Assembly (NCBI GenBank): GCA_002238685.1
Contig: MPMV01000001.1
Span: 186,001-250,000, forward strand
DNA: 64,000 bases
Source of the DNA: a bacterium EF100-94H03 bin56
Lineage (GTDB): Bacteria > Pseudomonadota > Alphaproteobacteria > SP197
Direction: 5' to 3'
Translations under genes and position numbers: made by a program
The notes under the pieces: model-generated
Told to the model about the DNA's origin: nothing
Seen by the model: only the letters and a program-made list of their open reading frames with translations
The model's database searches: none
Shown: positions 45,135 through 54,157 of the stretch, in pieces
How the letters are laid out: every line of letters begins with the position of its first letter
Position numbering within the stretch: position 1 is the stretch's first letter

Positions 45135-45698
45135 ATGCAGACAGGACACAAGCCGGGGTGGCTGACACCGGCAACTGATTACGGGCCGCTCGCCCTCTTC
45201 CTTGCCGCCTATCTGCTGGCTGACCTGATGGTGGCGACAGGAGTGCTGGTTCTGGCGACGCTTGCCGCCGTCACCCTGGGATACCTGGTGGCCCGTCACG
45301 TGCCGAAGATGGCGGTGGTGACGGCCGTTCTGGTCTGCGTCTTTGGTGGCCTGACTCTCGCACTCCAGGATGCGACCTTCATCAAGATGAAACCTACGAT
45401 CGTCCAGCTGCTGTTTGCCGCGGTGCTGGCCGGCGGTGTCGCCCTCGGCCGGTCACCACTCAAGTTTGTCATTGGCGGCGCCTTTGATCTCGACGACCGG
45501 GCCTGGCGCACCCTGTCGCTCAGGTTCGCCGCCTTCTTCACGGTGATGGCCGGTCTCAACGAACTCGTCTGGCGCACCCAGGATGAAGAGACCTGGGTGT
45601 TTTTCAAGGTGTTCGGCATTCTCGGGCTGACAGTACTATTCGCCGTTGCCCAGACTCCGTTTCTGATGCGTCACAGCCGTTCCGACACCTCCGGTTGA
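45135..45698 (+). CDS. yciB: YciB-like inner-membrane protein (septation protein A family)
   Basis: 187 residues from ATG 45135, 65 bp from the divergent cupin start. Five membrane segments are visible, with the family phrase ATFIKMKPTIVQLLFA, LRFAAFFTVMAGLNELVWR and VFFKVFGILGLT. Members act in cell-envelope synthesis and septation in enteric bacteria and Shigella. It converges with the second sulfatase gene (6 bp apart). It seems to be a housekeeping gene in an otherwise accessory stretch. Confidence 0.9.
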   Translation: MQTGHKPGWLTPATDYGPLALFLAAYLLADLMVATGVLVLATLAAVTLGYLVARHVPKMAVVTAVLVCVFGGLTLALQDATFIKMKPTIVQLLFAAVLAGGVALGRSPLKFVIGGAFDLDDRAWRTLSLRFAAFFTVMAGLNELVWRTQDEETWVFFKVFGILGLTVLFAVAQTPFLMRHSRSDTSG

Positions 45699-45704
45699 CG
45701 GAAC

Positions 45705-47222
45705 TCAGCGCACGGTACCGGAATACGACGCCTGGATATCGCCGCCCTCGCGGAAGTAGAGCTCGGACGCATCGCGCAGGGGCTGGAAGTCCCAGGGAGT
45801 TCGCCTGCCGGTGTCGAGGGCAGCGCCAACCAGGCGCCTCGCGGACTGGCTCCGGCGCACAGCGGTGTCGAGTGCCTGGAGGTCCCAGGTCCGGTCGACG
45901 GCAGCTTCGAGTTCCGCACGCATACCTGCATGTGCGGGGTGCACCGCGAGATTCTCCCGCTCGTCCGGATCGGCATCGAGGTCGAAGAGAAGCGGTGGAT
46001 CAGTGGGACACGAGATCAGCTTGCAGGGGCCCTTGCGCACCATCACAAGAGGCGCCCGCACGCCCTCGGCCGTGTACTCGGCGCAGACGAGATCAGGCCA
46101 GTCATCGCCGCTGCCCGAGGCCAGTGGCGCGAGCGAGCGGCCGTCAATTGGCGCCGCCAGTTCCGGAAGCGCGCCGTCGTAGGCGACGTCGAGCAGGGTC
46201 GGGAGGAGATCGACGTGGGAGACGTTCGCACTCACCCGGCGCGGGGCGAAGGCAAGAGGCGCGTGCATGATGAAGGGAACACGGACCGACCATTCGAAGA
46301 AGGACATCTTGAAAAAGAGGCCACGCTCGCCGAGCGAATCGCCGTGATCGGAGGTGAAGACGATGAACGTGTCCTCTGCCATGCCGATCTCGTCCAGCGT
46401 CGCCAGCAGTCTGCCGACTTTCGCGTCTACATAGCTCGTCACCGCAAAGTAGGCGCGCCGCATGCGAAGAATATCCGCTTCGCCGATGTCCACCTGGTGA
46501 CGACCGGTGAGGAACCAGTGACGCCGGCTGTGCGGGTCGCGTTCTTCGAGCGGGATGTCCGGAACCCGGAGTGGATCGATTTCGATATCCCTGTACTGCT
46601 CCCACCAGCGGGGTGGAGCGAGGTAAGGGTCGTGGGGAGAGATGAACGAAACGGTGAGCGCAAACGGCCGTTCGTCACCGCTGTCTGCATGCTCGTGCAG
46701 CCATCGGACCGCCTCGAATTCGACTTCGTCGTCGTAGGCGATGTTCACGCTTCGCCGGTGCGGCCCGGCATCGAGGACCGCGTGCATGCTGTGATACCAC
46801 TCAAGCCAGCTCTCGTCGTCGAGACTCCAGTCCGGCGACCACAGGAAGTCGGCAGGGTAGACATCGGTCGTGACCCGCTCTTCGTATCCATGGAGCTGAT
46901 CGGGGCCGACGAAGTGCATCTTGCCGGCAAGACAGGTCCGGTAGCCGGCAATTCGAAGGTAGTGGTGGATGGTCGGCGTGGAAGCCGGGAACTCGACGGC
47001 GTTGTCGAATGCGCCGATCCTCGAAGGCAGACGCCCGCTCAGCATCGAAAACCGCGCGGGCGCGCACAGTGGAAAATTGCAGTAGGCGTTCTCGAACACC
47101 ACCCCGTCCCCGGCAAGGCGATCGAGATGCGGGGTCCTCACGCCGGTCCCGCCATAGGCGGACAGCACCTGCGGCGCGAGCTGGTCGACCATGATGAAGA
47201 GTATGTTGGGACGTTTTGCCAT
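45705..47222 (-). CDS. Choline-sulfatase-like sulfatase (second copy)
   Basis: 505 residues from ATG 47222. It has the same plan as the copy at 18.6 kb: NILFIMVDQLAPQVL, FGly Cys53 in CAPARFSMLSG, LAGKMHFVGPDQLHGYEE, FTSDHGDSLGE, and the C-terminal TPWDFQPLRDAS segment of choline-sulfatase. It is closely related to the other copy but clearly diverged, so the two are old paralogues or separate acquisitions. It is cytoplasmic. No choline transporter or betA/betB lies in the window. Its neighbours are yciB and trcR. Confidence 0.93.
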   Translation of the reverse strand: MAKRPNILFIMVDQLAPQVLSAYGGTGVRTPHLDRLAGDGVVFENAYCNFPLCAPARFSMLSGRLPSRIGAFDNAVEFPASTPTIHHYLRIAGYRTCLAGKMHFVGPDQLHGYEERVTTDVYPADFLWSPDWSLDDESWLEWYHSMHAVLDAGPHRRSVNIAYDDEVEFEAVRWLHEHADSGDERPFALTVSFISPHDPYLAPPRWWEQYRDIEIDPLRVPDIPLEERDPHSRRHWFLTGRHQVDIGEADILRMRRAYFAVTSYVDAKVGRLLATLDEIGMAEDTFIVFTSDHGDSLGERGLFFKMSFFEWSVRVPFIMHAPLAFAPRRVSANVSHVDLLPTLLDVAYDGALPELAAPIDGRSLAPLASGSGDDWPDLVCAEYTAEGVRAPLVMVRKGPCKLISCPTDPPLLFDLDADPDERENLAVHPAHAGMRAELEAAVDRTWDLQALDTAVRRSQSARRLVGAALDTGRRTPWDFQPLRDASELYFREGGDIQASYSGTVR

Positions 47223-47316
47223 CGAGCCTGCTCTCAGTGGTGGCGCCGCCATGACAGGTCAATGTCCGTGCCCCGGGTGACGAACACGAGGCCTCCGGGA
47301 CTCCGCAGGGTGTGCG

Positions 47317-47877
47317 TCAGGGAGCGCCCTGATCCGCCGGCGCCTTCTCGCGGGCCTGCTTGGCATCGGCCTTCTCGATTGCCTCGTTGAGTTCCGCCGC
47401 GGTACACAGCCCGGCAAGCACCGGATCCTTCATCTCGATCATGCTCGAATTGCGGTGGGTACCCTCCCGGATTCTCTCGATGGTCTTCCTGGTGGTGCCG
47501 ATGAGCCTTTCGATCTGCCGAGCCGACAGTTGGGGGTAGTTCTTGATGAGATAGGCGATGGCGTCAGGTTTGTTGCGGCGTTTCGAGATGGGTGTGTAGC
47601 GGGTGCGTGAGGTCTTTCGGGGCGTGTCTTCACCACGCTCGGCGAGCTGCATGGCAGCGGATGGATCGGCCTGGCAGCGGTCCAGTTCCTCCTTGGTGAT
47701 CTGCCCTGTCTGTATGGGATTCTGGCCGATAAGGTCCTTCTCGATCTCGCCATCAGCGATGTTCTGGATTTCCAGTTCGTGCATGCCGCAGAACTCGGCA
47801 ATCTGGCTGAAAGTGAGAATCGTGTTGTCGATCAGCCACACGGCTGTTGCCCGAGGCATCAGCAATTCTTGCGACAT
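47317..47877 (-). CDS. TrcR/DUF1013 cell-cycle transcriptional regulator
   Basis: 186 residues. DUF1013 proteins are conserved across alphaproteobacteria, and in Caulobacter a member (TrcR) was described as a cell-cycle transcription regulator. Here the N-terminal half has WLIDNTILTFSQIAEFCGMHELEI, a helix-turn-helix-like segment, followed by the signature RRNKPDAIAYLIKNYPQLSARQIERLIGTT, given here in description only, and a charged C-terminal tail ending KAPADQGAP. It stands alone between a sulfatase and a 300-bp gap. It is a strong taxonomic marker. Confidence 0.9.
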   Translation of the reverse strand: MSQELLMPRATAVWLIDNTILTFSQIAEFCGMHELEIQNIADGEIEKDLIGQNPIQTGQITKEELDRCQADPSAAMQLAERGEDTPRKTSRTRYTPISKRRNKPDAIAYLIKNYPQLSARQIERLIGTTRKTIERIREGTHRNSSMIEMKDPVLAGLCTAAELNEAIEKADAKQAREKAPADQGAP

Positions 47878-48186
47878 GGTTCATCTCCGCACCAGCAGTT
47901 CGGGAAGACGGCAGCGAGACATACAACGGTCATTGGTCACCGTGTTCTGATGGCATGCGACACGGCACCGCCTCACGGAGACCATAGAACACGGGCAACG
48001 GACGTGACAAGGTATCGGCCGGGGAATGCCCGCATCTTTCCGGATCCGGAACGCTGAGCCCATGGGCATCGTGCATGGCGACGCAAGGAGCACCCGTGGC
48101 CCCCGCGTGAACGAAGATGACCCGGAGTCCCGAAAGCGCACGGCACCGGCATGGCCTGGACGGTGATGCCGGAAGACCGCCGGTAC
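47878..48186. other. Intergenic stretch upstream of trcR
   Basis: 309 bp without a gene. It should contain the minus-strand promoter of trcR near its left end. A 34-codon plus frame starting near 48061 has no ribosome site and is not believed. I see no hairpin. Confidence 0.4.
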
Positions 48187-49176
48187 TCAGCTCATTGTCA
48201 GCACCACCTTGCCGACATGATCGTCGTCAAGAATGTCCTGGGCGCGGGCGGCCTCGGCGAGGGGAAGGGTGGCGTGGATGACCGGACTTACGCGGCCGCT
48301 TTCGAGCAGGGGCAGAACCTCGCGTTCAAGTTCGGCGGCGATGACACCCTTTTCGTTCACCGATCTGGCGCGCAACGTCGAGCCGGTGATCGTCGCCCGC
48401 TTCATCATCATTGATGCAAAGTCGACCGTCGCCCTGGATCCGGAGAGGAATGCGATGAAGCACAGGCGGCCTTCGGTCGCCAGAAGCCGGATGTTCCGGG
48501 GAATCGTCTCTCCTCCCGCCATGTCGAGGATGACGTCGATGCCGCGTCCTCCCGTCAACTCCCTTGCGAGAGCGACAAAGTCGTCCCGGTGATAGTTGAA
48601 GGCCCGTTCAGCTCCGAGCGACTCGCAGGCCCGGCACCTCGAATCGCTGCCGGCAGTGGCGAACACCCTGGCGCCTCTCGCGTCCGCCAGCTGAATGGCG
48701 GTGGTCCCGATACCGCTTGCGCCGCCGTGCACGAGGAATGTCTCGCCTCCGGAGAGCCGGCATCTCTGGAAGACATTGGTCCACACGGTGAAGAAGGTCT
48801 CTGGCACTGCGGCGGCCTCGGTGTCTTCGAGGCGGTCGGGAACGGGCAGGGCCTGAGGCACAGGAACCACGCAGTACTCGGCATAGCCACCTCCTGACAC
48901 CAGCGCCATGACCCGCTGACCCGGCACGAGAGTCCCACTCGACGGCCCATTGGCGATCACTTCTCCAGCGATTTCGAGACCCGGGATATCGCTCGCTCCG
49001 GGAGGGGGCGGATAGTTGCCGGCACGCTGCAGGATGTCCGGCCGGTTGACCCCTGCCGCATGGACCCGTACCAGCACCTCGCCGACGTCGGGTTGCGGGA
49101 TGGCGCGGCGTTCCATGCGAACCACACCGGAATCGCCGTGGCCGTCGTACACGATGGCATTCATGGTGGCAGGCAT
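48187..49176 (-). CDS. NAD(P)H-quinone oxidoreductase, zeta-crystallin/PIG3 type
   Basis: 329 residues from ATG 49176 (AGGAGAGTAACA upstream). It reduces quinones or enones with NADPH. Seen: the GroES-like N-terminal domain with VRVHAAGVNRPDILQRAGNY, PGLEIAGEV, and the Rossmann turn GGASGIGTTAIQLADARGA. Zinc-ligand Cys residues of alcohol dehydrogenases are absent, as expected for the quinone branch. The FLSGSRATVDFASMMMKRATITGSTLR stretch is typical of the PIG3 group. It is transcribed alone, away from yebC. Confidence 0.93.
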   Translation of the reverse strand: MPATMNAIVYDGHGDSGVVRMERRAIPQPDVGEVLVRVHAAGVNRPDILQRAGNYPPPPGASDIPGLEIAGEVIANGPSSGTLVPGQRVMALVSGGGYAEYCVVPVPQALPVPDRLEDTEAAAVPETFFTVWTNVFQRCRLSGGETFLVHGGASGIGTTAIQLADARGARVFATAGSDSRCRACESLGAERAFNYHRDDFVALARELTGGRGIDVILDMAGGETIPRNIRLLATEGRLCFIAFLSGSRATVDFASMMMKRATITGSTLRARSVNEKGVIAAELEREVLPLLESGRVSPVIHATLPLAEAARAQDILDDDHVGKVVLTMS

Positions 49177-49575
49177 TGTTACTCTCCTGTGCGCCCTGGT
49201 CACATGTGCCCGGAGACTCTGGTTTCAGACGACCGTCCCGGGTTGATGGAGCGTCTGTTCAGACATTCCACGCGCGACACTTGTGTTTGGAGGTCCGGCG
49301 CATCGGTCACTCATGTCCCCGCCGGCCTGGCTGTTCCTGATTGATCAACTGTCCTGTGCCTCATTTGCTCGCTGGCGCTCTTGAGCCACGCCAGTACCTT
49401 CACCTCGATTCTTCCCCTTCGTCGACGTCCGGCAAGGGAAGCTTCCCCACCAGACCAGCGCGCCGCTGATGCCGTCATGCCAGCGTCATCGAGAGAGGGC
49501 CTGTGCACCCCCTCTTGACATGGGATGTGCTATGGTTGCTGCCTCGGTAGTGGTCGGGAGATTGTCGGAAACGTC
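49177..49575. other. Divergent intergenic region between the quinone oxidoreductase and yebC
   Basis: About 400 bp with no gene. A TTGACA at 49515-49520 lies 55 bp before the yebC start but has no good -10 box at 16-18 bp. The yebC ribosome site is weak (GGAGATTGTC upstream). Nothing else is recognised. Confidence 0.4.
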
Positions 49576-50434
49576 ATGGCCGGGCATTCCAAGTGGAAGA
49601 ACATCATGTACCGCAAGGGCGCGCAGGATGCCAAGCGTGCCCGCCAGTTCACCAAGGTGGGGCGTGAAATTGCCGTTGCCGCCCGGTCGGGCCTGCCTGA
49701 TCCCGATCACAATCCGCGTCTGCGGGCGGCCATTCAGGCAGCGCGGGCGGTCAACATGACCAGGGAGGCCATCGACAGGGCCATCAAGCGAAGCACCGGA
49801 GGCGACGGGGCGGCCGATTATGTTGAAATGCGCTACGAGGGCTATGGTCCGGGCGGTGTGGCGATCATCGTCGAGGCCCTGACCGACAATCGCAACAGAA
49901 CGGCGGCCGAGATCCGCGCCGCCTTTTCGAAGAAAGGCGGGACTCTCGGGGGGGCGGGGCGCGGCCTGTTCTTGGTCGACGGCCAGGGGCAGGGCGGCCT
50001 TCAGGCGAGGGGCGGCCGAGATCGGCGCCGCCTTTTCGAAGAATGGCGGCACTCTCGGAGAGACGGGCAGCGTCTCGTTCATGTTCGAGCGCAAGGGTCA
50101 GATCGTCCTTGAGGCTGAGGCCGGTGACGAGGACGAGGTGTTCGAAGCGGCGCTCGAGGCCGGTGCCGGTGACGTCGTGTCCGACGATGACGGCCACACA
50201 ATCCTGTGTGCGCCGGAGGATTTCGCCGCCGCCAGTGACGCCCTGGCGGCGCGATTCGGCAACCCCCGCGAGGCTGGCCTCATCTGGAAGGCCTCGGTGA
50301 TCACGGAGGTCTCGGAAGACAAGGCGGCAACCCTGCTGCGGCTGGTCGGGGATCTCGAGGACAATGACGATGTCCAGTCCGTGGCGGCCAATTTCGAGAT
50401 TGCCGATGACGTGATGGAACGGCTGGTCGCCTGA
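49576..50434 (+). pseudogene. yebC: YebC/PmpR-family protein, reading frame interrupted by a 109-bp imperfect duplication
   Basis: Start [15 protein letters not shown] at 49576. The family is a translation/transcription factor of about 245-250 residues (YebC helps ribosomes at proline runs). The frame is good to about 49950 ([38 protein letters not shown]), is then disturbed by a second, degraded copy of the RAAFSK region, and resumes one frame over at about 50030 to the stop ([19 protein letters not shown]). With the 109 bp removed it is a normal full-length YebC. It is next to ruvC as in many bacteria. An assembly error is likely. Confidence 0.92.
49902..50090. repeat. Imperfect 109-bp direct duplication breaking yebC
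   Basis: GGCGGCCGAGATC occurs at 49902 and 50011. Copy 1 is a decayed version of copy 2, with A and T changed mostly to G, and contains CTCGGGGGGGCGGGGCGCG at 49945-49963. Offset 109 leaves the frame one base out. Confidence 0.85.
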
Positions 50435-50442
50435 GGTCCGGG

Positions 50443-50943
50443 ATGCGAATTCTGGGACTGGATCCTGGCCTCCTGAACACTGGCTGGGGAGTGATCTCGA
50501 TAGATGGTTCTCAGCTTCATCACGTCGCGCACGGTGTCATCTCGCCCCGCCCCTCGCTCGCCATGGCCGAAAGGCTGACCATGATCCATCGGGGGGTCAG
50601 TGATGTGCTGGCGGATCAGGTTCCCGATCAGGTGGCCATCGAGGAAACTTTCGTCAGCCTGAACGCGGCCAGCACCCTCAAGCTCGGGCTGGCCCGCGGC
50701 GCAGCCCTTGTGGCGGCTGCCGCTACCGGCCTTGAGGTCAGTGAGTACGCCACGCGACTGGTGAAGAAGACCGTGGTCGGAACGGGAAAGGCGGAAAAGC
50801 ACCAGATCGCCACCATGATCGGCATCCTGCTCCCGGGCGCAAAGGCGGCGCGCAACGACGCCGCCGACGCACTGGCAGTCGCCGTCTGTCATGCCTATCA
50901 CTCGCGAACCCTCGAACGCATCATGGCCGGAACCCGCACATGA
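50443..50943 (+). CDS. ruvC: Crossover junction endodeoxyribonuclease RuvC
   Basis: 166 residues. It cuts Holliday junctions to resolve recombination intermediates. Catalytic acids are Asp7 (ILGLDPGLLNTGWG), Glu67 (VAIEETFVSLN) and the Asp139/Asp142 pair (ARNDAADALAVAVCH), in the RNase H fold. Full length for the family. It overlaps ruvA by 4 bp, so the two are translationally coupled. The gene order yebC-ruvC-ruvA-ruvB is classical and shows a SOS/repair operon, although no LexA box was found upstream. Confidence 0.97.
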   Translation: MRILGLDPGLLNTGWGVISIDGSQLHHVAHGVISPRPSLAMAERLTMIHRGVSDVLADQVPDQVAIEETFVSLNAASTLKLGLARGAALVAAAATGLEVSEYATRLVKKTVVGTGKAEKHQIATMIGILLPGAKAARNDAADALAVAVCHAYHSRTLERIMAGTRT

Positions 50944-51530
50944 TCGGACGTCTCACCGGCCGTCTGGATGTGGTGGCTCACGACCGGGTGATTCTCGATG
51001 TCCAGGGTGTGGGCTACCGCCTTGCCTGCTCGGCGCGCACCATCAGTGCGTTGGCGGGGGAGGAGGGTGATGCCCGCCTCCTCGTCGAAACGATCATCAG
51101 GGACGATCGGATTGTTCTCTACGGGTTCGCCGACGCAGCGGAACAGGCAACCTTCACGATGCTGACTGCAGTTCAGGGGGTTGGCCCCCGCGGCGCCCTT
51201 GCCATCCTCTCGGTGCTGGGTCCCGATGACCTGGCCGATGCCGTGAGAGCGAGCGACCGTCGCGCCATTGCCCGGGCCAGTGGTGTCGGTCAGAAACTGG
51301 CCACGCGGATCATCACCGAACTTGCCGACAGGCTGGAGAGCTTGGCGCCACCTTCGGGAACCGGTGGGGAAACGGCGGCCGGTGGCATCGAATCGGATGC
51401 GATTGCCGCCCTGGTCAATCTGGGATACACGCGGTCCGAGGCGTGGCGCGCGGTCACCTCCGTGCGTCATGCCGCAAAGGCAGGTCTCGACGCGCTCATC
51501 CGGGCGAGTCTCAAGGAACTGGCGCGATGA
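50940..51530 (+). CDS. ruvA: Holliday junction branch migration protein RuvA
   Basis: 196 residues. RuvA binds four-way junctions and loads RuvB. The N-terminal OB domain begins [17 protein letters not shown]; the two helix-hairpin-helix motifs lie in [16 protein letters not shown] and [14 protein letters not shown]; the C-terminal RuvB-binding domain follows a Gly-rich linker (about 140-150) and ends in LINLGY-like [15 protein letters not shown]. Four-base overlaps join it to both ruvC and ruvB. Confidence 0.97.
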   Translation: MIGRLTGRLDVVAHDRVILDVQGVGYRLACSARTISALAGEEGDARLLVETIIRDDRIVLYGFADAAEQATFTMLTAVQGVGPRGALAILSVLGPDDLADAVRASDRRAIARASGVGQKLATRIITELADRLESLAPPSGTGGETAAGGIESDAIAALVNLGYTRSEAWRAVTSVRHAAKAGLDALIRASLKELAR

Positions 51531-52567
51531 CGGACGAAGACGGGCGCCTGGTGGATGCCGCCGGGGCCGACGACGAACAGGCGCCGTCATTGCGTCCGCG
51601 CGGGTTTGCGGAGTTCATCGGCCAGAAAGCTGTAACCGAGAGCCTGATGACCGGGATTCGTGCTGCCCGCGGCCGCAGTGAAGCACTCGACCACGTGCTG
51701 CTGCATGGCCCGCCCGGCCTTGGCAAGACAACCCTTGCACGGATCATCGCCAATGAACTCGGTGTCAGGTTTCACCAGACGTCGGGCCCCGTCATCATGC
51801 GCGCCGGCGATCTCGCTGCACAGCTCACCAACCTCGATGATGGCGATGTCCTGTTCATCGACGAGATCCATCGCCTCAATCCTGCCGTGGAAGAGGTGTT
51901 GTATCCGGCCATGGAGGACTTTCAGCTGGATCTCATCATCGGCGAGGGCCCGGCGGCACGTTCGGTCAGGATCGACCTGCAGCGCTTTACCCTGGTTGGG
52001 GCAACCACGCGCGCCGGCCTGATCACCAAGCCGCTTTACGACCGCTTCCTGATTCCACAGCGCCTCGACTTCTACGAAGCGGACGACCTTGCCGTGATGC
52101 TCCTGCGTCTGGCGCGGGTGATGAACGTCGCCCTGGCTGCCGACGGCGCACGGGAATTGGCTGCCAGGGCGCGCGGAACTCCGAGGGTCGCCGGGAGACT
52201 GTTGCGCCGGGTCCGCGACGAGGCCTTTGAGAAAGTGGATGTCATTGACGCCGTGTTCGCCCGCCAGGCGCTGGAAACGCTCGGCGTCGACGACAAGGGC
52301 ATGGATGCCATGGACAGGAGGTATCTCGCCTGCATCGCCGACAACTATGGTGGTGGTCCGGTCGGCGTCGAGACCCTTGCGGCGGCGCTGTCCGAACACA
52401 GGAACGCCATCGAGGACGTCATCGAGCCGTTCATGATGCAGCAGGGGTTCATCAGGCGTACGCCCAGCGGCCGTGTCCTTGCCGCTGCCGGCTGGCGTCA
52501 CCTCGGACTTCCGGTCCCGGCAAACGATACCCCGGACCTCTTCGCAGACGAGCCGGCGGATGACTGA
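51527..52567 (+). CDS. ruvB: Holliday junction branch migration helicase RuvB
   Basis: 346 residues from ATG 51527, overlapping the ruvA stop. AAA+ motor of branch migration. Walker A is GPPGLGKTT (61-69), Walker B LFIDEIH (109-115), sensor 1 in VGATTRAG, the arginine-finger region in KPLYDRF, sensor 2 in [15 protein letters not shown], and a winged-helix C-terminus with [17 protein letters not shown]. The small insertions of some species are absent. The stop overlaps the start of the ybgC-like thioesterase. Confidence 0.97.
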   Translation: MTDEDGRLVDAAGADDEQAPSLRPRGFAEFIGQKAVTESLMTGIRAARGRSEALDHVLLHGPPGLGKTTLARIIANELGVRFHQTSGPVIMRAGDLAAQLTNLDDGDVLFIDEIHRLNPAVEEVLYPAMEDFQLDLIIGEGPAARSVRIDLQRFTLVGATTRAGLITKPLYDRFLIPQRLDFYEADDLAVMLLRLARVMNVALAADGARELAARARGTPRVAGRLLRRVRDEAFEKVDVIDAVFARQALETLGVDDKGMDAMDRRYLACIADNYGGGPVGVETLAAALSEHRNAIEDVIEPFMMQQGFIRRTPSGRVLAAAGWRHLGLPVPANDTPDLFADEPADD

Positions 52568-52979
52568 ACCGGCTGGCAGGATCAGGACCAGGATCTACCA
52601 TGAAGACACCGATGCCGGCGGCATCGTCTATCATACCGCCTACCTGCGTTTTGCCGAACGGGGCCGCACGGAACTGCTGCGTTCCCTGGGACACGACCAC
52701 CGCGGTCTGCGCTTCCGGGAAGGGGGTGGTTTCGTTGTGCGTTCCATGGTCATCGACTATGCGGCGGCCGCAAGGCTTGATGACGAGGTCGAGATCGAGA
52801 CGGAGGTTGCCGATGTGAAGGGCGCCAGCCTCGTCATGCGGCAGAAGGTCATGCATGACGGTCGGACACTCGTCTCGATGGATGTGCGCCTCGCGTTCAT
52901 CGGTGCCGGGGGCAGGGCGATGCGCCTTCCCGCAGCGATCCGGGAGACATTCAACCGATACCCTGGCGAAGGAATCTGA
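52560..52979 (+). CDS. ybgC: YbgC-family acyl-CoA thioesterase, Tol-Pal associated
   Basis: 139 residues from ATG 52560 ([20 protein letters not shown]). Hot-dog fold thioesterase. The catalytic signature is [24 protein letters not shown], here quoted in part, with the family Asp in EDTD and His in VYH. It starts 8 bp inside ruvB and ends 3 bp before tolQ, so ruvB, ybgC and the tol genes form one transcript. The association with the Tol-Pal envelope system is general. Confidence 0.95.
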   Translation: MTEPAGRIRTRIYHEDTDAGGIVYHTAYLRFAERGRTELLRSLGHDHRGLRFREGGGFVVRSMVIDYAAAARLDDEVEIETEVADVKGASLVMRQKVMHDGRTLVSMDVRLAFIGAGGRAMRLPAAIRETFNRYPGEGI

Positions 52980-52982
52980 ACC

Positions 52983-53705
52983 GTGGAAGCGACTGTACTC
53001 GCGGATGTGTCCGCCCATGGCGACATGTCCGTCTGGAGCCTGTTCTGGCGTGCCGATGCCGTGGTCAAGTTCGTCATGCTGTTGCTGCTGGCGGCCTCGG
53101 TATGGTGCTGGGCCATCATCTTCGACAAGATCAGGAGACTTCGCCAGCTCGGCGCGCGGGCGGTGGAGTTCGAGCAGGCTTTCTGGTCGGGAGGCCCGCT
53201 GGACGAACTCTACAGGAACGTCGACGGCGTTCCGCCGCACCCGATGACGACGGTATTCAAGGCGGCGATGGACGAGTTGCGGCGTGCCATGGGCCACCAG
53301 GAGATGATCGCCGACAGCCGGTTGCGTGCAGACCTCAAGCAAAGGATCGGCCAGGCGATGCAGATCGGCATCGACCGTGAGATGGATCGCCTCGAACGCT
53401 ACATGGGGCTGCTGGCTACCGTGGGCTCCACGGCTCCATTCGTCGGACTGTTCGGTACTGTCTGGGGTATCATGAATGCCTTCACGGCCATCGCGGTCGA
53501 GCACAACACATCGCTGGTCGTCGTTGCGCCGGGCATTGCCGAGGCGCTCTTTGCCACCGCACTCGGCCTGCTGGCGGCAATTCCCGCCGTGGTGGCCTAC
53601 AACAAGCTTTCCGGCGACCTCGATCGCTATGCCAGCCGGCTCGAGAACTTTGCCACGGAGTTCCACGCGCTGCTGTCGCGTCAGCTTGACGAGCACGGCG
53701 GCTGA
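52983..53705 (+). CDS. tolQ: Tol-Pal system proton channel protein TolQ
   Basis: 240 residues from a GTG start; ATG at 53025 would remove 14. MotA/TolQ/ExbB family. The first membrane helix is at about 24-46 (VVKFVMLLLLAASVWCWAIIF), the large cytoplasmic loop is at 50-140, and the second and third helices are at about 145-165 and 180-205 (GLLATVGSTAPFVGLFGTVWGIM; GIAEALFATALGLLAAIPAVV). With TolR it makes the proton-driven motor that powers TolA. It overlaps tolR by one base. Confidence 0.96.
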   Translation: MEATVLADVSAHGDMSVWSLFWRADAVVKFVMLLLLAASVWCWAIIFDKIRRLRQLGARAVEFEQAFWSGGPLDELYRNVDGVPPHPMTTVFKAAMDELRRAMGHQEMIADSRLRADLKQRIGQAMQIGIDREMDRLERYMGLLATVGSTAPFVGLFGTVWGIMNAFTAIAVEHNTSLVVVAPGIAEALFATALGLLAAIPAVVAYNKLSGDLDRYASRLENFATEFHALLSRQLDEHGG

Positions 53706-54154
53706 TGGCGGTCCAGTTCACCACGGCCAGCGCCAGGCGCAGCGCCCGGGCCGGGCGCCGGCGTCCCCCGATCAGCGAGATCAACGTCACGCCCCTGGTC
53801 GACGTCATGCTCGTTCTGTTGGTCGTGTTCATGATCACCGCACCGTTGCTCACCGCCGGTGTCGAGGTCGATCTGCCGGAGGCTGCTGTCAGTGATCTGG
53901 CCGGTATGGATGAACCGGTTGAAGTCACGATCACGGCTTCCGGTGAGATCTGGCTTGGTGAGACACCAGTGGAACTGGATCAGCTGGGACCGCGCCTTGC
54001 CATCATCTCGGACAACAATCCTGATGTGAGAGTCTTCATCAGGGGAGACAGGATGGTGGCCTACGAGGAAGTCATGGCCGTCATGGGTGCGCTGACCGAG
54101 GCTGGTTTCCGGCGCCTGGCGCTGGAGGCACGACGGTTCGACGGAGATTCCTGA
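53705..54154 (+). CDS. tolR: Tol-Pal system protein TolR (ExbD family)
   Basis: 149 residues. A single N-terminal membrane helix (VTPLVDVMLVLLVVFMITAPLL) carries the proton-path Asp in PLVDVML, followed by a periplasmic domain of about 100 residues (VEVDLPEAAVSD, VFIRGDRMVAYEEVMAVMGAL). It complexes with TolQ and TolA. It starts within the tolQ stop and is followed 4 bp on by tolA. Confidence 0.96.
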   Translation: MAVQFTTASARRSARAGRRRPPISEINVTPLVDVMLVLLVVFMITAPLLTAGVEVDLPEAAVSDLAGMDEPVEVTITASGEIWLGETPVELDQLGPRLAIISDNNPDVRVFIRGDRMVAYEEVMAVMGALTEAGFRRLALEARRFDGDS

Positions 54155-54157
54155 AAC

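Noticed and set aside
49515-49536. Possible promoter TTGACA ... TATGGT before yebC
   Set aside because: The two boxes are only 10 bp apart; no -10 box at the correct spacing.
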